Shown here: positions 36,228 to 44,293 of the stretch, piece by piece
How the letters are laid out: every line of letters begins with the position of its first letter
Numbering within the stretch: the stretch's first letter is position 1
NCBI RefSeq assembly: GCF_019656335.1
Contig: NZ_BPLZ01000002.1
Coordinates: 242,904-306,903 of the forward strand
Reading direction: 5' to 3'
From: Pseudomonas sp. NCCP-436
GTDB lineage: Bacteria > Pseudomonadota > Gammaproteobacteria > Pseudomonadales > Pseudomonadaceae
DNA length: 64,000 nucleotides
The notes under the pieces: generated by a model
Told to the model about the DNA's origin: nothing
The model's database searches: none
The model's input: only the letters and a program-made list of their open reading frames with translations
Program-made: the position numbers and the translations under genes

Positions 36228-37289
36228 TCAGCCGGGCAGACGAGTTTCCGGCCGGGGATCGAGCAGGTTCCAGCATGCGATAAACAGCGCGGCTATCAGC
36301 GGGCCGATAACGAAGCCGTTAAGGCCGAGCAGAGCCAGACCGCCGAGTGTGGAAATGAGGATCAGGTAGTCGGGCATGCGGGTGTCCTTGCCGACCAGTA
36401 TTGGCCGCAGGATGTTGTCCACCATGCCGATTACCAGCACGCCGAAGGCAGTAAGAATCAGCCCTTGCCAGAGGCTGCCGCTGAGCATCAGGTAGGCCGC
36501 CACCGGGGCCCAGACAATGCCGGCGCCGGCAGCCGGCAGCAGTGACAGAAAGGCCATCAGTACCCCCCAAAGGAGCGGGCTGGGAATGTCCAGTAGCCAG
36601 AAGATCAGCCCACCAAGTGCGCCTTGTACAACCGCTACCACCAGGTTGCCTTTGACCGTGGCGCGTACCACACGGGTGAACTTGATCTGCAGTCGGTGCT
36701 TGGTGGAGTCCTCCAGCGGGATGGTGTCGCGAATGCTGCGGATTAGAGGGCGACCGTCACGTAGCAGGAAGAACAGCAGGTAGAGCATGACGAAGAAACC
36801 GACGAAAAACTCGAAGGTGCCCTGGCCTATGGCAAATACCTGGGTGGCCAGGAGCTGGCTGCCGGTCATGGCGAGTGAGGAGATTTTTTTCTGCAGTCCT
36901 TCCAGGTCGTGTAAGCCGATATTTTCGAGCTGCTGCTGCGCCGAAGGAGGCAGCATGGCGACGAAGCGGGTGACGTATTCGCCAATGTTCAGTTCGCCGG
37001 ACTCCAGCCTTTGATACAGCGCACTGCCTTCAGCCACCACCGCCGAGGTGATGAAGATCACCGGCAGAATTGCCACCAGCAGGCAGATGGTCAGGGTCAG
37101 CAGGGCCGACAGGTTGCCGCGTCCTCCTGTTCGGCGAATCAGGCGGTCCTGTAATGGGTTGAACAGCACCGCCAGCACTACGGCCCAGAATATGGCGCCG
37201 TAGAACGGCAGCAGAATCCAGAAGAAGGCCACCGTCACCAGGAGGAGCAGGAGGATAAAGGCTTTGTTCTTGAAGGTCGGGTTTGGCAT
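36228..37289 (-). CDS. AI-2E family transporter (PerM-like)
   Basis: Inner-membrane protein of 353 residues with about eight membrane segments in two groups around a hydrophilic loop (about residues 100-150). C-terminal blocks LVIGMVDNILRPILVGK and LGLNGFVIGPLIAALF are typical of the AI-2E/PerM family. Members export autoinducer-2 in some bacteria, act as sodium/proton antiporters in others, and are mostly uncharacterised in Pseudomonas. AGGGA lies eight bases before the ATG. Confidence 0.9.
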   Translation of the reverse strand: MPNPTFKNKAFILLLLLVTVAFFWILLPFYGAIFWAVVLAVLFNPLQDRLIRRTGGRGNLSALLTLTICLLVAILPVIFITSAVVAEGSALYQRLESGELNIGEYVTRFVAMLPPSAQQQLENIGLHDLEGLQKKISSLAMTGSQLLATQVFAIGQGTFEFFVGFFVMLYLLFFLLRDGRPLIRSIRDTIPLEDSTKHRLQIKFTRVVRATVKGNLVVAVVQGALGGLIFWLLDIPSPLLWGVLMAFLSLLPAAGAGIVWAPVAAYLMLSGSLWQGLILTAFGVLVIGMVDNILRPILVGKDTRMPDYLILISTLGGLALLGLNGFVIGPLIAALFIACWNLLDPRPETRLPG

Positions 37290-37484
37290 GGCGGCGTCCC
37301 TGTGGAGTTGTTTCCGTTAGTCCACCGGCTGTGGGCAAAGTGCCCGCTGACGCCTGTGGCAGCGGGCGAGTTCGGATGAGGGACAGGTTCTTTTCGTACG
37401 GATCGGGCGTTGTTCGTGGGCAGACGTTGCAGACTGATCGATAGGCTTGCGGAACGGTGAGGATGTTCTGCGTGGGGGAAGGTT

Positions 37485-37504
37485 GGGCCGCCAATTGGCG
37501 GCCC
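37485..37504. terminator. Perfect palindrome after the Yip1-like gene
   Basis: GGGCCGCCAATTGGCGGCCC is a perfect 20-base palindrome nine bases after the stop of the minus-strand gene. It has no T-tract; it is probably a terminator or processing hairpin. Confidence 0.5.
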
Positions 37505-37513
37505 CGTGCAGGG

Positions 37514-38113
37514 TTAGCTGACGTAGACAGGGCCGATTCCCAGACCCCAGAGGATTACCGAGCTGGCTATCATCGCCACCAGCACGACCAGCCCCACGGC
37601 CAGTACCGAGCTGGAGAACATGAAGCCTTCGTCCTTGGGAATGTTCATAAAGGTCGGGATGCCGACATAGAGCAGGTACACCGTGTAGCAGATGGCTGCC
37701 GTGCCCACCACCATGGCCAGCCACAGGTGTGGGTAGAGAGCCGCGAGGCCGCCGATAAACAGCGGAGTGGCATTGTAAGCAGCGAATACGATGCACTGCG
37801 TGAGGCTGGGGTTGGCGTCGTAGGTTCGGGACATCCAGTGGATAAAGGCGCCCATCACCGCCACTCCGGCAAGCATCGCCAGATAGGAGAGGATGGTCAT
37901 TACCATTGCACTGCTTTCGGTCAGCATCACCGGCGGGCGGTCGCCGATGGCCCAGCCGACCTGGGTGGTGCCAATGAAGGCCGAGATGGCCGGGATGGCT
38001 GCAAGCACCAGGACATGAGTGAGGTACATGTGGCTGATGGTTTCTTCCTCGCCACGTATTTCTTGCCATTCTTGATCAGGATGGGTGAGGAGCCCCCAAA
38101 CGTGGTGGATCAT
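37514..38113 (-). CDS. Yip1-family membrane protein
   Basis: Inner-membrane protein of 199 residues with five predicted membrane segments after a short cytoplasmic start (MIHHVWGLLTHPDQEWQEIR). Loop motifs such as SRTYDANPSLTQCIVFAAYNATPLFI and YLLYVGIPTFMNIP fit the Yip1/DUF1282 family. Function in bacteria is unknown. The start is the ATG at 38113: a strong AGGAGG ends seven bases before it, whereas the in-frame GTG at 38122 overlaps that ribosome site. Confidence 0.85.
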   Translation of the reverse strand: MIHHVWGLLTHPDQEWQEIRGEEETISHMYLTHVLVLAAIPAISAFIGTTQVGWAIGDRPPVMLTESSAMVMTILSYLAMLAGVAVMGAFIHWMSRTYDANPSLTQCIVFAAYNATPLFIGGLAALYPHLWLAMVVGTAAICYTVYLLYVGIPTFMNIPKDEGFMFSSSVLAVGLVVLVAMIASSVILWGLGIGPVYVS

Positions 38114-38275
38114 GTCAGACACCTCCTTTCTTATGACGGTCGCCCCCCAGTGGAAATCCGGTGTGCTGACGCGACGCCGGCTGCTGCTCCGAATCTGTGC
38201 GACCTTATGCCGCAGTATAGGCGGCGGCTGAAGAACTCGTGGTGTCTGGAGTTAGAGCAAATTGCTCTCTCGGAT

Positions 38276-38869
38276 TTAGTTGTAATAGCGTGTCAGAATT
38301 TCCATGGCCTTGTTGATCGACTGTAGCCGCTCTGTGCTGCCGCCCCGATCCGGATGGTGCTGACTGACCAGTTGCCGGTAACGGTGCTTGATACGAAGCA
38401 TGTCCAGCGGTGCGCCGTCGTCCAGTTCGAACAGCTCCAGTGCCGCCTGCTTCTCTTGACTACCCTGCATGCGTGTCCAGAAACTGGTGAGCAGTCGCTC
38501 TACCTCCCGCTCGTCGGTGTCACGCAGATGAGTAAGGTCCAGGTAGTAGTCGCGCATCCCGTCCTGCTCGCTAAGTGCCGCCGTTCCTGGTTCGTAGGGC
38601 AGCAGGCGAATACGCAGCGGGCTGATTTGCAAGAGATGGCTTTGCTGCTGCCAGAGCCGGTCGCGCAGGCGGTAGAGGGCGTTGAACAGCAGGAAGTGGG
38701 TGCGAAACAGCACCAGCTTGTCGCTTAGCGGCAGATTGGGCAGGTGTCCGCTATGGCGGCTTTTCAGCGCCTGGATGAGGTCATACTCAGCCAAGCCCTC
38801 TGGCGTGGCCTGCAGCACCTGGAAGAGCTGATCGCAGAGGTCGAGGTTCGGGTCGAGATCGTCAGTCAT
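38276..38869 (-). CDS. DnaJ-related protein
   Basis: A 197-residue protein with a C-terminal J-domain-like segment: [25 protein letters not shown] carries the HPD motif (about residues 172-174) needed to stimulate DnaK. The N-terminal part matches the DNAJ-related N-terminal family ([21 protein letters not shown], then [15 protein letters not shown]). It probably acts as a specialised co-chaperone. It is divergent from ttcA with about 100 bases between starts. Confidence 0.88.
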   Translation of the reverse strand: MTDDLDPNLDLCDQLFQVLQATPEGLAEYDLIQALKSRHSGHLPNLPLSDKLVLFRTHFLLFNALYRLRDRLWQQQSHLLQISPLRIRLLPYEPGTAALSEQDGMRDYYLDLTHLRDTDEREVERLLTSFWTRMQGSQEKQAALELFELDDGAPLDMLRIKHRYRQLVSQHHPDRGGSTERLQSINKAMEILTRYYN

Positions 38870-38968
38870 CGGCGCAGCCTAGCATTTAACCGAGGACGGG
38901 GTAGGGCCTGCGCGTCATTGTGCGTAAAATGGCGCGCTTTCGTTCTCACCCCCGGATTTCGACGCATC

Positions 38969-39793
38969 ATGGGCACTCTTTCAGTTAACCAGAACAAACT
39001 GCAAAAGCGCATTCGCCGCCTGGCCGGCGAGGCCATCACCGATTTCAACATGATTGAGGATGGTGACAAGGTGATGGTCTGCCTGTCCGGCGGCAAGGAC
39101 AGTTACACCATGCTGGACGTGTTGCTGTATCTGCAGAAGGTTGCCCCGATCAAGTTCGAGATCGTTGCGGTAAACATGGATCAGAAGCAGCCAGGTTTCC
39201 CTGAGCATGTGCTGCCGCAGTATCTGGAGTCCATCGGCGTGGACTATCACATCATCGAGAAGGACACCTACTCGGTGGTGAAGGAGAAGATTCCGGAGGG
39301 CAAGACCACCTGCTCGCTGTGTTCGCGCCTTCGCCGCGGCACGCTGTACACCTATGCCGATGAGATCGGCGCGACCAAGATGGCGCTGGGGCATCATCGT
39401 GACGACATCCTGGAAACCTTCTTCCTCAACATGTTCTACGGTGGCACGCTCAAGGCCATGCCGCCCAAGCTGCTGTCGGACGACGGCCGCAATGTGGTGA
39501 TCCGCCCGCTGGCCTACTGCGCCGAGGCCGATATCGAGGCCTACGCCAAGCTCAAGGAATTTCCGATCATCCCGTGCAATCTGTGCGGCTCGCAGGAAAA
39601 CCTGCAGCGCCAGGTGGTCAAGGACATGCTGCGTGAGTGGGAGCGCAAGAGCCCGGGGCGTACCGAGATCATGTTCCGTGCGTTGCAGAACGTGCATCCG
39701 TCGCAACTGGCCGATCGCAATCTGTTCGACTTCCGCAGCCTGAAGATCGACGATAACGCCACGCCGCGCTTCGTCGATGTGATGAGTCTGTAA
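38969..39793 (+). CDS. ttcA: tRNA 2-thiocytidine synthetase
   Basis: Thiolates cytidine 32 in several tRNAs using ATP and an iron-sulfur cluster. It has 274 residues. The PP-loop [10 protein letters not shown] is near residue 38, with the two CxxC motifs CSLCSR (about residue 113) and CNLCGS (about 204) that hold the cluster. The start at 38969 gives the standard N-terminus [15 protein letters not shown]; the ribosome site is weak. Upstream in-frame sequence belongs to the opposite-strand DnaJ gene. Confidence 0.95.
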   Translation: MGTLSVNQNKLQKRIRRLAGEAITDFNMIEDGDKVMVCLSGGKDSYTMLDVLLYLQKVAPIKFEIVAVNMDQKQPGFPEHVLPQYLESIGVDYHIIEKDTYSVVKEKIPEGKTTCSLCSRLRRGTLYTYADEIGATKMALGHHRDDILETFFLNMFYGGTLKAMPPKLLSDDGRNVVIRPLAYCAEADIEAYAKLKEFPIIPCNLCGSQENLQRQVVKDMLREWERKSPGRTEIMFRALQNVHPSQLADRNLFDFRSLKIDDNATPRFVDVMSL

Positions 39794-39869
39794 TCCGCTT
39801 CGCTGCACGTGCCGCTTGCCAGGCTGTGAAGGCCTGGAGTATGGTTCGGCCATCGTTTTGGAGAATTTC

Positions 39870-40001
39870 ATGCTGTCCAGTCTCGTTAACCTGCTATCCT
39901 CGCAAGCCGGCGCTACTCGCGCTGCGCTGGTGCGTGCGCAGCAGGTTCTGGCAGTGGCGTATTACTTTTTTGGGTATTGGTTTAGCCATAGGCGCGCCTG
40001 A
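39870..40001 (+). CDS. Aromatic-rich leader peptide 1 of the DAHP synthase gene
   Basis: A 43-codon ORF with GGAG seven bases before its ATG. Near its end it encodes YYFFGYWF at residues 31-38: three Tyr, three Phe and one Trp within eight codons. A strong 15-base-pair terminator with a T-tract begins 51 bases after its stop. This is the classic layout of amino-acid-dependent transcription attenuation: stalling on Tyr, Phe or Trp codons would alter folding of the downstream RNA. An antiterminator pairing was not worked out. It is followed by a second leader and then the DAHP synthase gene. Confidence 0.75.
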   Translation: MLSSLVNLLSSQAGATRAALVRAQQVLAVAYYFFGYWFSHRRA

Positions 40002-40052
40002 TACCCCACAGGCGGCCTGAGCACACAGGGTCGCCACCAGAGACGTTTCCAG

Positions 40053-40093
40053 AAAACCCCCGGTCGGCAACCCGACCGGGGGTTTTGTTTTTT
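40053..40093 (+). terminator. Attenuator terminator in the DAHP synthase leader
   Basis: AAAACCCCCGGTCGG and CCGACCGGGGGTTTT form a 15-base perfect stem with a CAAC loop, followed by GTTTTTT. It lies between leader peptides 1 and 2, about 170 bases before the DAHP synthase start, and no other gene needs it, so a regulated terminator is likely. Confidence 0.85.
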
Positions 40094-40128
40094 CCGGCCA
40101 GAAACGGCCACAGATCGAGGAATCACAG

Positions 40129-40218
40129 ATGAACCGTTATCAGCACTATTACCGTAGCTACTGGCGATTTAGCAGCCTCACCGACCTCTCGACATCCTTG
40201 TCTCGAACTACCAGATAG
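40129..40218 (+). CDS. Aromatic-rich leader peptide 2 of the DAHP synthase gene
   Basis: A 29-codon ORF with GAGG upstream. It begins MNRYQHYYRSYWRF: four Tyr, one Trp and one Phe in the first 14 codons. It ends 45 bases before the DAHP synthase ATG. Its position after the first terminator suggests a second regulatory layer, for instance translational coupling or a second attenuation step; the GC-rich segment 40219-40250 could form local structure near the ribosome site. It is too short for most gene finders. Confidence 0.65.
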   Translation: MNRYQHYYRSYWRFSSLTDLSTSLSRTTR

Positions 40219-40263
40219 AGCCGTCGCGGCACCGCCCGCGCCGGCCAGGGAAACCACCAGATC

Positions 40264-41328
40264 ATGAACGCTTCCGTCTCCGCCCAACTGATTTCCACCG
40301 CTACTCCAGTTACCCGCCGCAGTGCCAAGTCACTGCCCAGCCCCAGCGTATTGCGTCAGCGTCTGCCGCTACCGACTCCTCTTGCCGAACGTGTTCAGGC
40401 CGACCGTGCAGCCATTCGTGCCGTGCTTGACGGTCGCGATGACCGCCTGCTGGTGGTCGTCGGGCCCTGCTCGCTGCACGATCCGGTCGCAGCCCTTGAA
40501 TACGCCGAGCGCCTGGCCGAGCTGGCGCCGCAGGTCTGCGACCAGTTGCTGTTGGTTATGCGCGCCTACGTGGAAAAGCCACGTACCACCGTCGGCTGGA
40601 AAGGCCTGCTATACGATCCGCATCTCGATGGCAGTGGCGACATGGCCGAAGGCCTGCGCCTGTCGCGTCAGTTGATGCTGGATATCCTCGCCCGTGGCCT
40701 GCCGCTGGCCACCGAGCTGTTGCAGCCGTTAGCCGTCGGTTACCTGGATGATCTGCTCAGTTGGGCGGCGATTGGCGCGCGTACCACTGAGTCACAGACT
40801 CATCGAGAAATGGTCAGCGGTCTGGATCTGCCGGTCGGGTTCAAGAACGGCACTGACGGAAGCGTCGGTATTGCCTGTGACGCCATGCGTTCAGCGGCGC
40901 ACCCGCATCAGCACTTCGGCATCGACGAGCTTGGTCATCCGACGTTGCTGCAAACCACCGGCAATCCGTACACTCATCTGGTACTGCGTGGCGGTCATGG
41001 CGCGCCGAACCATGATCCGGCCAGTGTTGCCACTGCCCGTGAGGCGCTGCAACGTCAGGGTATTGCGCCGCGCATCATGGTCGATTGCAGCCATGCCAAC
41101 AGCGGCAAGGATCCGCTGCGCCAGCCGGCGGTACTGGACAGCGTGATCGATCAGCGCCTGGCCGGCGATACCAGCCTGCGTGGGGTGATGCTGGAAAGCC
41201 ACCTGTTCGATGGCTGTCAGGCGCTGGGGGGCGAGCTGCGCTATGGCGTTTCGATTACCGACGGTTGCCTGGGCTGGGATGGCACTGAGGTGGCTCTGCG
41301 CCACGCGGCCGAACGCCTGCGCGGATGA
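40264..41328 (+). CDS. 3-deoxy-7-phosphoheptulonate (DAHP) synthase, class I
   Basis: First enzyme of the shikimate pathway, condensing phosphoenolpyruvate and erythrose 4-phosphate. The 354-residue product matches the AroF/AroG/AroH family: VVVGPCSLHDPVAALEYA near residue 73, MRAYVEKPRTTVGWKGLLYDP, ARTTESQTHREMVSGLDLPV, and the metal motif VDCSHANSGKDP near residue 280. Feedback type (Tyr, Phe or Trp) cannot be told by eye, so no symbol is given. Two aromatic leader peptides and a terminator upstream argue for attenuation by aromatic amino acids. Confidence 0.94.
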   Translation: MNASVSAQLISTATPVTRRSAKSLPSPSVLRQRLPLPTPLAERVQADRAAIRAVLDGRDDRLLVVVGPCSLHDPVAALEYAERLAELAPQVCDQLLLVMRAYVEKPRTTVGWKGLLYDPHLDGSGDMAEGLRLSRQLMLDILARGLPLATELLQPLAVGYLDDLLSWAAIGARTTESQTHREMVSGLDLPVGFKNGTDGSVGIACDAMRSAAHPHQHFGIDELGHPTLLQTTGNPYTHLVLRGGHGAPNHDPASVATAREALQRQGIAPRIMVDCSHANSGKDPLRQPAVLDSVIDQRLAGDTSLRGVMLESHLFDGCQALGGELRYGVSITDGCLGWDGTEVALRHAAERLRG

Positions 41329-41393
41329 ACGGCTTGCGAGGGCATGGCTTGTACGTGCAGGCTTGCTTATCCGTTTCCTGACAGGGTCGATCC

Positions 41394-42065
41394 ATGCGTG
41401 ACTACAAATGGCTGCACGAATACTGCCTCAATCGCTTCGGCTCGGCACAGGCGCTGGAGGAGCGTCTGCCGCAGCCGCGCAGTGATGCCGAGCTGCGCGC
41501 ATTGGCCGACGACCGCTATTTGTCACTGATCAGCCAGCGTATCTTCCGCGCCGGGCTCAAACACAGTCTGGTGGATGCCAAGTGGCCGGCATTCGAGGAA
41601 GTGTTCTTTGGCTTCGATCCGGAAAAGGTGGTGCTGATGGGCGGTGAGTGGCTGGAGCGGCTAATGCAGGATGCTCGGCTGATCCGTCATCTGGGCAAGC
41701 TGAAAAGTGTGCCGCGCAATGCCCAGTTCATTCTCGATGTGCGTCGCGAGAAAGGCAGCTTTGGTGCATTGATTGCCGGCTGGCCGGTTGGCGATATCGT
41801 TGGCTTGTGGAAGTATCTGGCCAGGCATGGCAACCAGCTCGGTGGTTTGTCTGCACCACGATTTTTGCGCATGGTGGGCAAGGATACCTTCATCCCCACC
41901 GATGATCTGGTGGCGGCATTGAAGGCGCAGGGGGTGATCGACAAGGCACCGACCAGTCAGAAAGAGCTGGCGGCAGTGCAGGCCGTTTTCAACCAGTGGC
42001 AGGCCGAGAGCGATCGGCCGCTGTGCCAGCTATCGGTTATGCTGGCGCATACGGTCAATCACTGA
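41394..42065 (+). CDS. Tag-like (DNA-3-methyladenine glycosylase I family) protein
   Basis: The 223-residue product aligns by eye with E. coli Tag over its core: FDPEKVVLMGGEWLERLMQD and RLIRHLGKLKSVPRNAQF correspond to Tag FDPVKVAAM... and GIIRHRGKIQAIIGNARAY. In that alignment catalytic Glu38 appears replaced by Arg and Trp46 by His, and the zinc ligands Cys4 and His17 are not recognisable. It may therefore be a divergent or non-catalytic DNA-binding relative. It overlaps the convergent UPF0270 gene by 11 bases. Confidence 0.75.
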   Translation: MRDYKWLHEYCLNRFGSAQALEERLPQPRSDAELRALADDRYLSLISQRIFRAGLKHSLVDAKWPAFEEVFFGFDPEKVVLMGGEWLERLMQDARLIRHLGKLKSVPRNAQFILDVRREKGSFGALIAGWPVGDIVGLWKYLARHGNQLGGLSAPRFLRMVGKDTFIPTDDLVAALKAQGVIDKAPTSQKELAAVQAVFNQWQAESDRPLCQLSVMLAHTVNH

Positions 42066-42306
42066 GCGACTCCTGCAGCGCTTCCAGCCATTCGCGCGGT
42101 ACATCGCGCCGCAGCGCCAGCTGGCACTGCTGGCTTTCCGGGTCGAACACGATAACTGCCTCGCCCCGCTCCAGCGCCCGACGCACGCGCAGCACGCGGG
42201 TTTCAAGCGGGGTTTCGTCGCCATTGTCGGTGCCATCACGAGTCACGAAGTCCTCGATCAGGGCGGTGAGCGTGTCGGCTTGCAGCAGGTGAGCGGGGAT
42301 CAGCAC
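42055..42306 (-). CDS. UPF0270 (YheU) family protein
   Basis: Small acidic protein of 83 residues: MLIPAHLLQADTLTALIEDF, then RDGTDNGDETPLETRVLRV and DPESQQCQLALRRDVP, diagnostic of the UPF0270/YheU family. Function unknown. AGGAG precedes the start. Its 3' end overlaps the Tag-like gene by 11 bases. In P. aeruginosa a member also lies near the asnO-ngg locus. Confidence 0.93.
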   Translation of the reverse strand: MLIPAHLLQADTLTALIEDFVTRDGTDNGDETPLETRVLRVRRALERGEAVIVFDPESQQCQLALRRDVPREWLEALQESLSD

Positions 42307-42423
42307 GGTAGGAGGCTCCTGTTAAGGTGCCTATGATAGAGACGTAGTCCATTCTGCAACACCTGCTGCGACTGCTCTGAGCTCTGGCGGTTGCGTTTGT
42401 GACATCTGGCGTGCCCTGGCTGG

Positions 42424-44163
42424 TCAGCGTGGCGCCTGACTCAGCGGAAACAGCAGATCGACGAAGCGCTCGGCAGTCGGCTGCGGTTCGTGGTTGGCCA
42501 GGCCGGCCCGCTCGTTGGCCTCGATGAACACGTAATCGGGTTGATCGGCTGCAGGTACCAGCAGGTCGAGGCCGACAACCGGGATTTCCAGGGCGCGGGC
42601 GGCCTTGATCGCCGCGTCGCGCAGTACCGGGTGGAGAATCGCGGTGACGTCTTCCAGGGTGCCGCCGGTGTGCAGGTTGGCCGTCTTGCGCACGGCCAGA
42701 CGCTGGCCGGCCGGTAGTACGCTGTCGTAGTCGAGGCCGGCGCCGTGCAGCGTGCGCAGGGTTTCGGCGTCCTTCGGGATACGGCTCTCGCCACCGGTGG
42801 CGGCCTGACGGCGGCGGCTCTGGGCGTCGATCAGTTTGCCGATGCTGTGGAGACCATCGCCGATGATCTCGGCCGGTCGACGGATCGCTGCGGCCACTAC
42901 CTCGTAGCCGATCACCAGGATGCGCAGGTCATGGCCTTTGTGATAGCTCTCCAGCAGCACGCGCTGATCGAATACGCGGGCGCGTTCGATGGCTTCCTGC
43001 ACTTCAACTGTCGTACGCAGGTCGACCGCCACACCCTGGCCCTGCTCGCCATCCACCGGCTTGACCACTACCGACCCGTGCTCGGAGAGGAAGCTGGCAT
43101 TGTCTTCGGCGCTGCCGGCCAGGCGCTGGGCCGGCACGCTGAGACCGGCGCGCGACAGGGTGCGATGGGTCAGGCGCTTGTCCTGGCACAGGGTCATGCT
43201 CACGGCGCTGGTGAGGTCGCACAGCGACTCCCGGCAACGAATGCGCCGGCCGCCATGGCTGAGGGTGAACAGTCCGGCCTCGGCGTCATCCACCTGCACC
43301 TCGATGCCGCGGCGCAGGGCCTCGTCGACGATGATGCGCGCGTAAGGGTTGAGTTCGTCCTGGGGACCGGGGCCGAGAAACAGTGGCTGGTTGATGCCGT
43401 TCTTGCGCTTGAGGCTGAAGGTCTGCAGCTCGCGGAAACCCAGCTTGGCGTAGAGCTTCTTGGCCTGCTTGTTGTCGTGCAGCACCGACAGGTCGAGGTA
43501 GCTCAGGCCGCGGCTCATGCCGTGCTCGATCAGGTGACGTACCAGCACTTCGCCGACCCCGGGACGACTGCAGTGAGGGGCTACTGCCAGACACCACAGG
43601 CTGCTGCCGTTTTCCGGATCATGGAAGGCACGCTGGTGATTGAGCCCCATGACGCTGCCGATCACCGCGCCGCTGTCTTCGTCCTCGGCCAGCCAGTAGG
43701 TCGGGCCGCCTTCGCTGTAGGGGGTGAGCTTGGCCTGGTCGATGGGCAGCATGTTGCGGGTCTGGTACAGGCAGTTGATCGCCTGCCAGTCCGCTTCGTT
43801 CTGCGCACGGCGAATGCGAAAGCCACGGAAACTGCGGCGCGCCGGACGGTAGTCGGTGAACCACAGGCGCAGCGTGTCGGACGGATCGAGAAACAGCTGT
43901 TGCGGTGCGTGAGCGAGCACCTGATGTGGTGCGGCGACATACAGGGCGATATCGCGCTCGCCGGGTTGCTCGTTGAGCAGCGCTTCGGCCAGCACGGTGG
44001 GGTCCGGGTAGGTGTGACCGATCAGCAGGCGGCCCCAGCCGCAATGGATGGCCTGCGGCTGACTTGGCTGGCTGGCGTGATCTTCAGCCAGGCGCGCTTG
44101 CAGGCGCTCGTAGGAGGGCGTCTGGCCGCGCAGCAGGCGTTGGTTGAAGGCAGTGGAGCGCAT
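42424..44163 (-). CDS. ngg: N-acetylglutaminylglutamine synthetase
   Basis: Enzyme of the osmoprotectant dipeptide N-acetylglutaminylglutamine amide (NAGGN), made under osmotic stress. The 579-residue protein fuses an N-terminal GNAT acetyltransferase (about residues 100-260, with CLAVAPHCSRPGVGEVLVRHLI) to a C-terminal ATP-grasp ligase (about 290-575, with SVVVKPVDGEQGQGVAVDL and YVFIEANERAGLANHEPQPT). The start at 44163 is preferred: AGGGA sits seven bases before it, while the longer frame from 44187 or 44214 has poorer sites. It follows asnO in the same direction. Confidence 0.9.
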   Translation of the reverse strand: MRSTAFNQRLLRGQTPSYERLQARLAEDHASQPSQPQAIHCGWGRLLIGHTYPDPTVLAEALLNEQPGERDIALYVAAPHQVLAHAPQQLFLDPSDTLRLWFTDYRPARRSFRGFRIRRAQNEADWQAINCLYQTRNMLPIDQAKLTPYSEGGPTYWLAEDEDSGAVIGSVMGLNHQRAFHDPENGSSLWCLAVAPHCSRPGVGEVLVRHLIEHGMSRGLSYLDLSVLHDNKQAKKLYAKLGFRELQTFSLKRKNGINQPLFLGPGPQDELNPYARIIVDEALRRGIEVQVDDAEAGLFTLSHGGRRIRCRESLCDLTSAVSMTLCQDKRLTHRTLSRAGLSVPAQRLAGSAEDNASFLSEHGSVVVKPVDGEQGQGVAVDLRTTVEVQEAIERARVFDQRVLLESYHKGHDLRILVIGYEVVAAAIRRPAEIIGDGLHSIGKLIDAQSRRRQAATGGESRIPKDAETLRTLHGAGLDYDSVLPAGQRLAVRKTANLHTGGTLEDVTAILHPVLRDAAIKAARALEIPVVGLDLLVPAADQPDYVFIEANERAGLANHEPQPTAERFVDLLFPLSQAPR

Positions 44164-44229
44164 GGAATAGTCCCTGTCCGTGTTCATTACGTCCGGTCTG
44201 AGCCGGATCGTCATTGAGTCGCGACAAAT

Positions 44230-44287
44230 CCCGGCTTTGCCGGGCTACGACCATTGATCCCGCAGGAGCGGCCAAATGGCCGCTCCT
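44230..44287. repeat. REP-like hairpin pair between asnO and ngg
   Basis: Two GC-rich palindromes lie side by side: CCCGGC-TTT-GCCGGG at 44230-44244, and AGGAGCGGCC-AAAT-GGCCGCTCCT at 44264-44287. Both look like extragenic palindromic repeats common in Pseudomonas. They sit between two genes of one operon, so they may also tune the relative mRNA levels of asnO and ngg. No other copy was noticed in the window. Confidence 0.55.
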
Positions 44288-44293
44288 TCTCTG

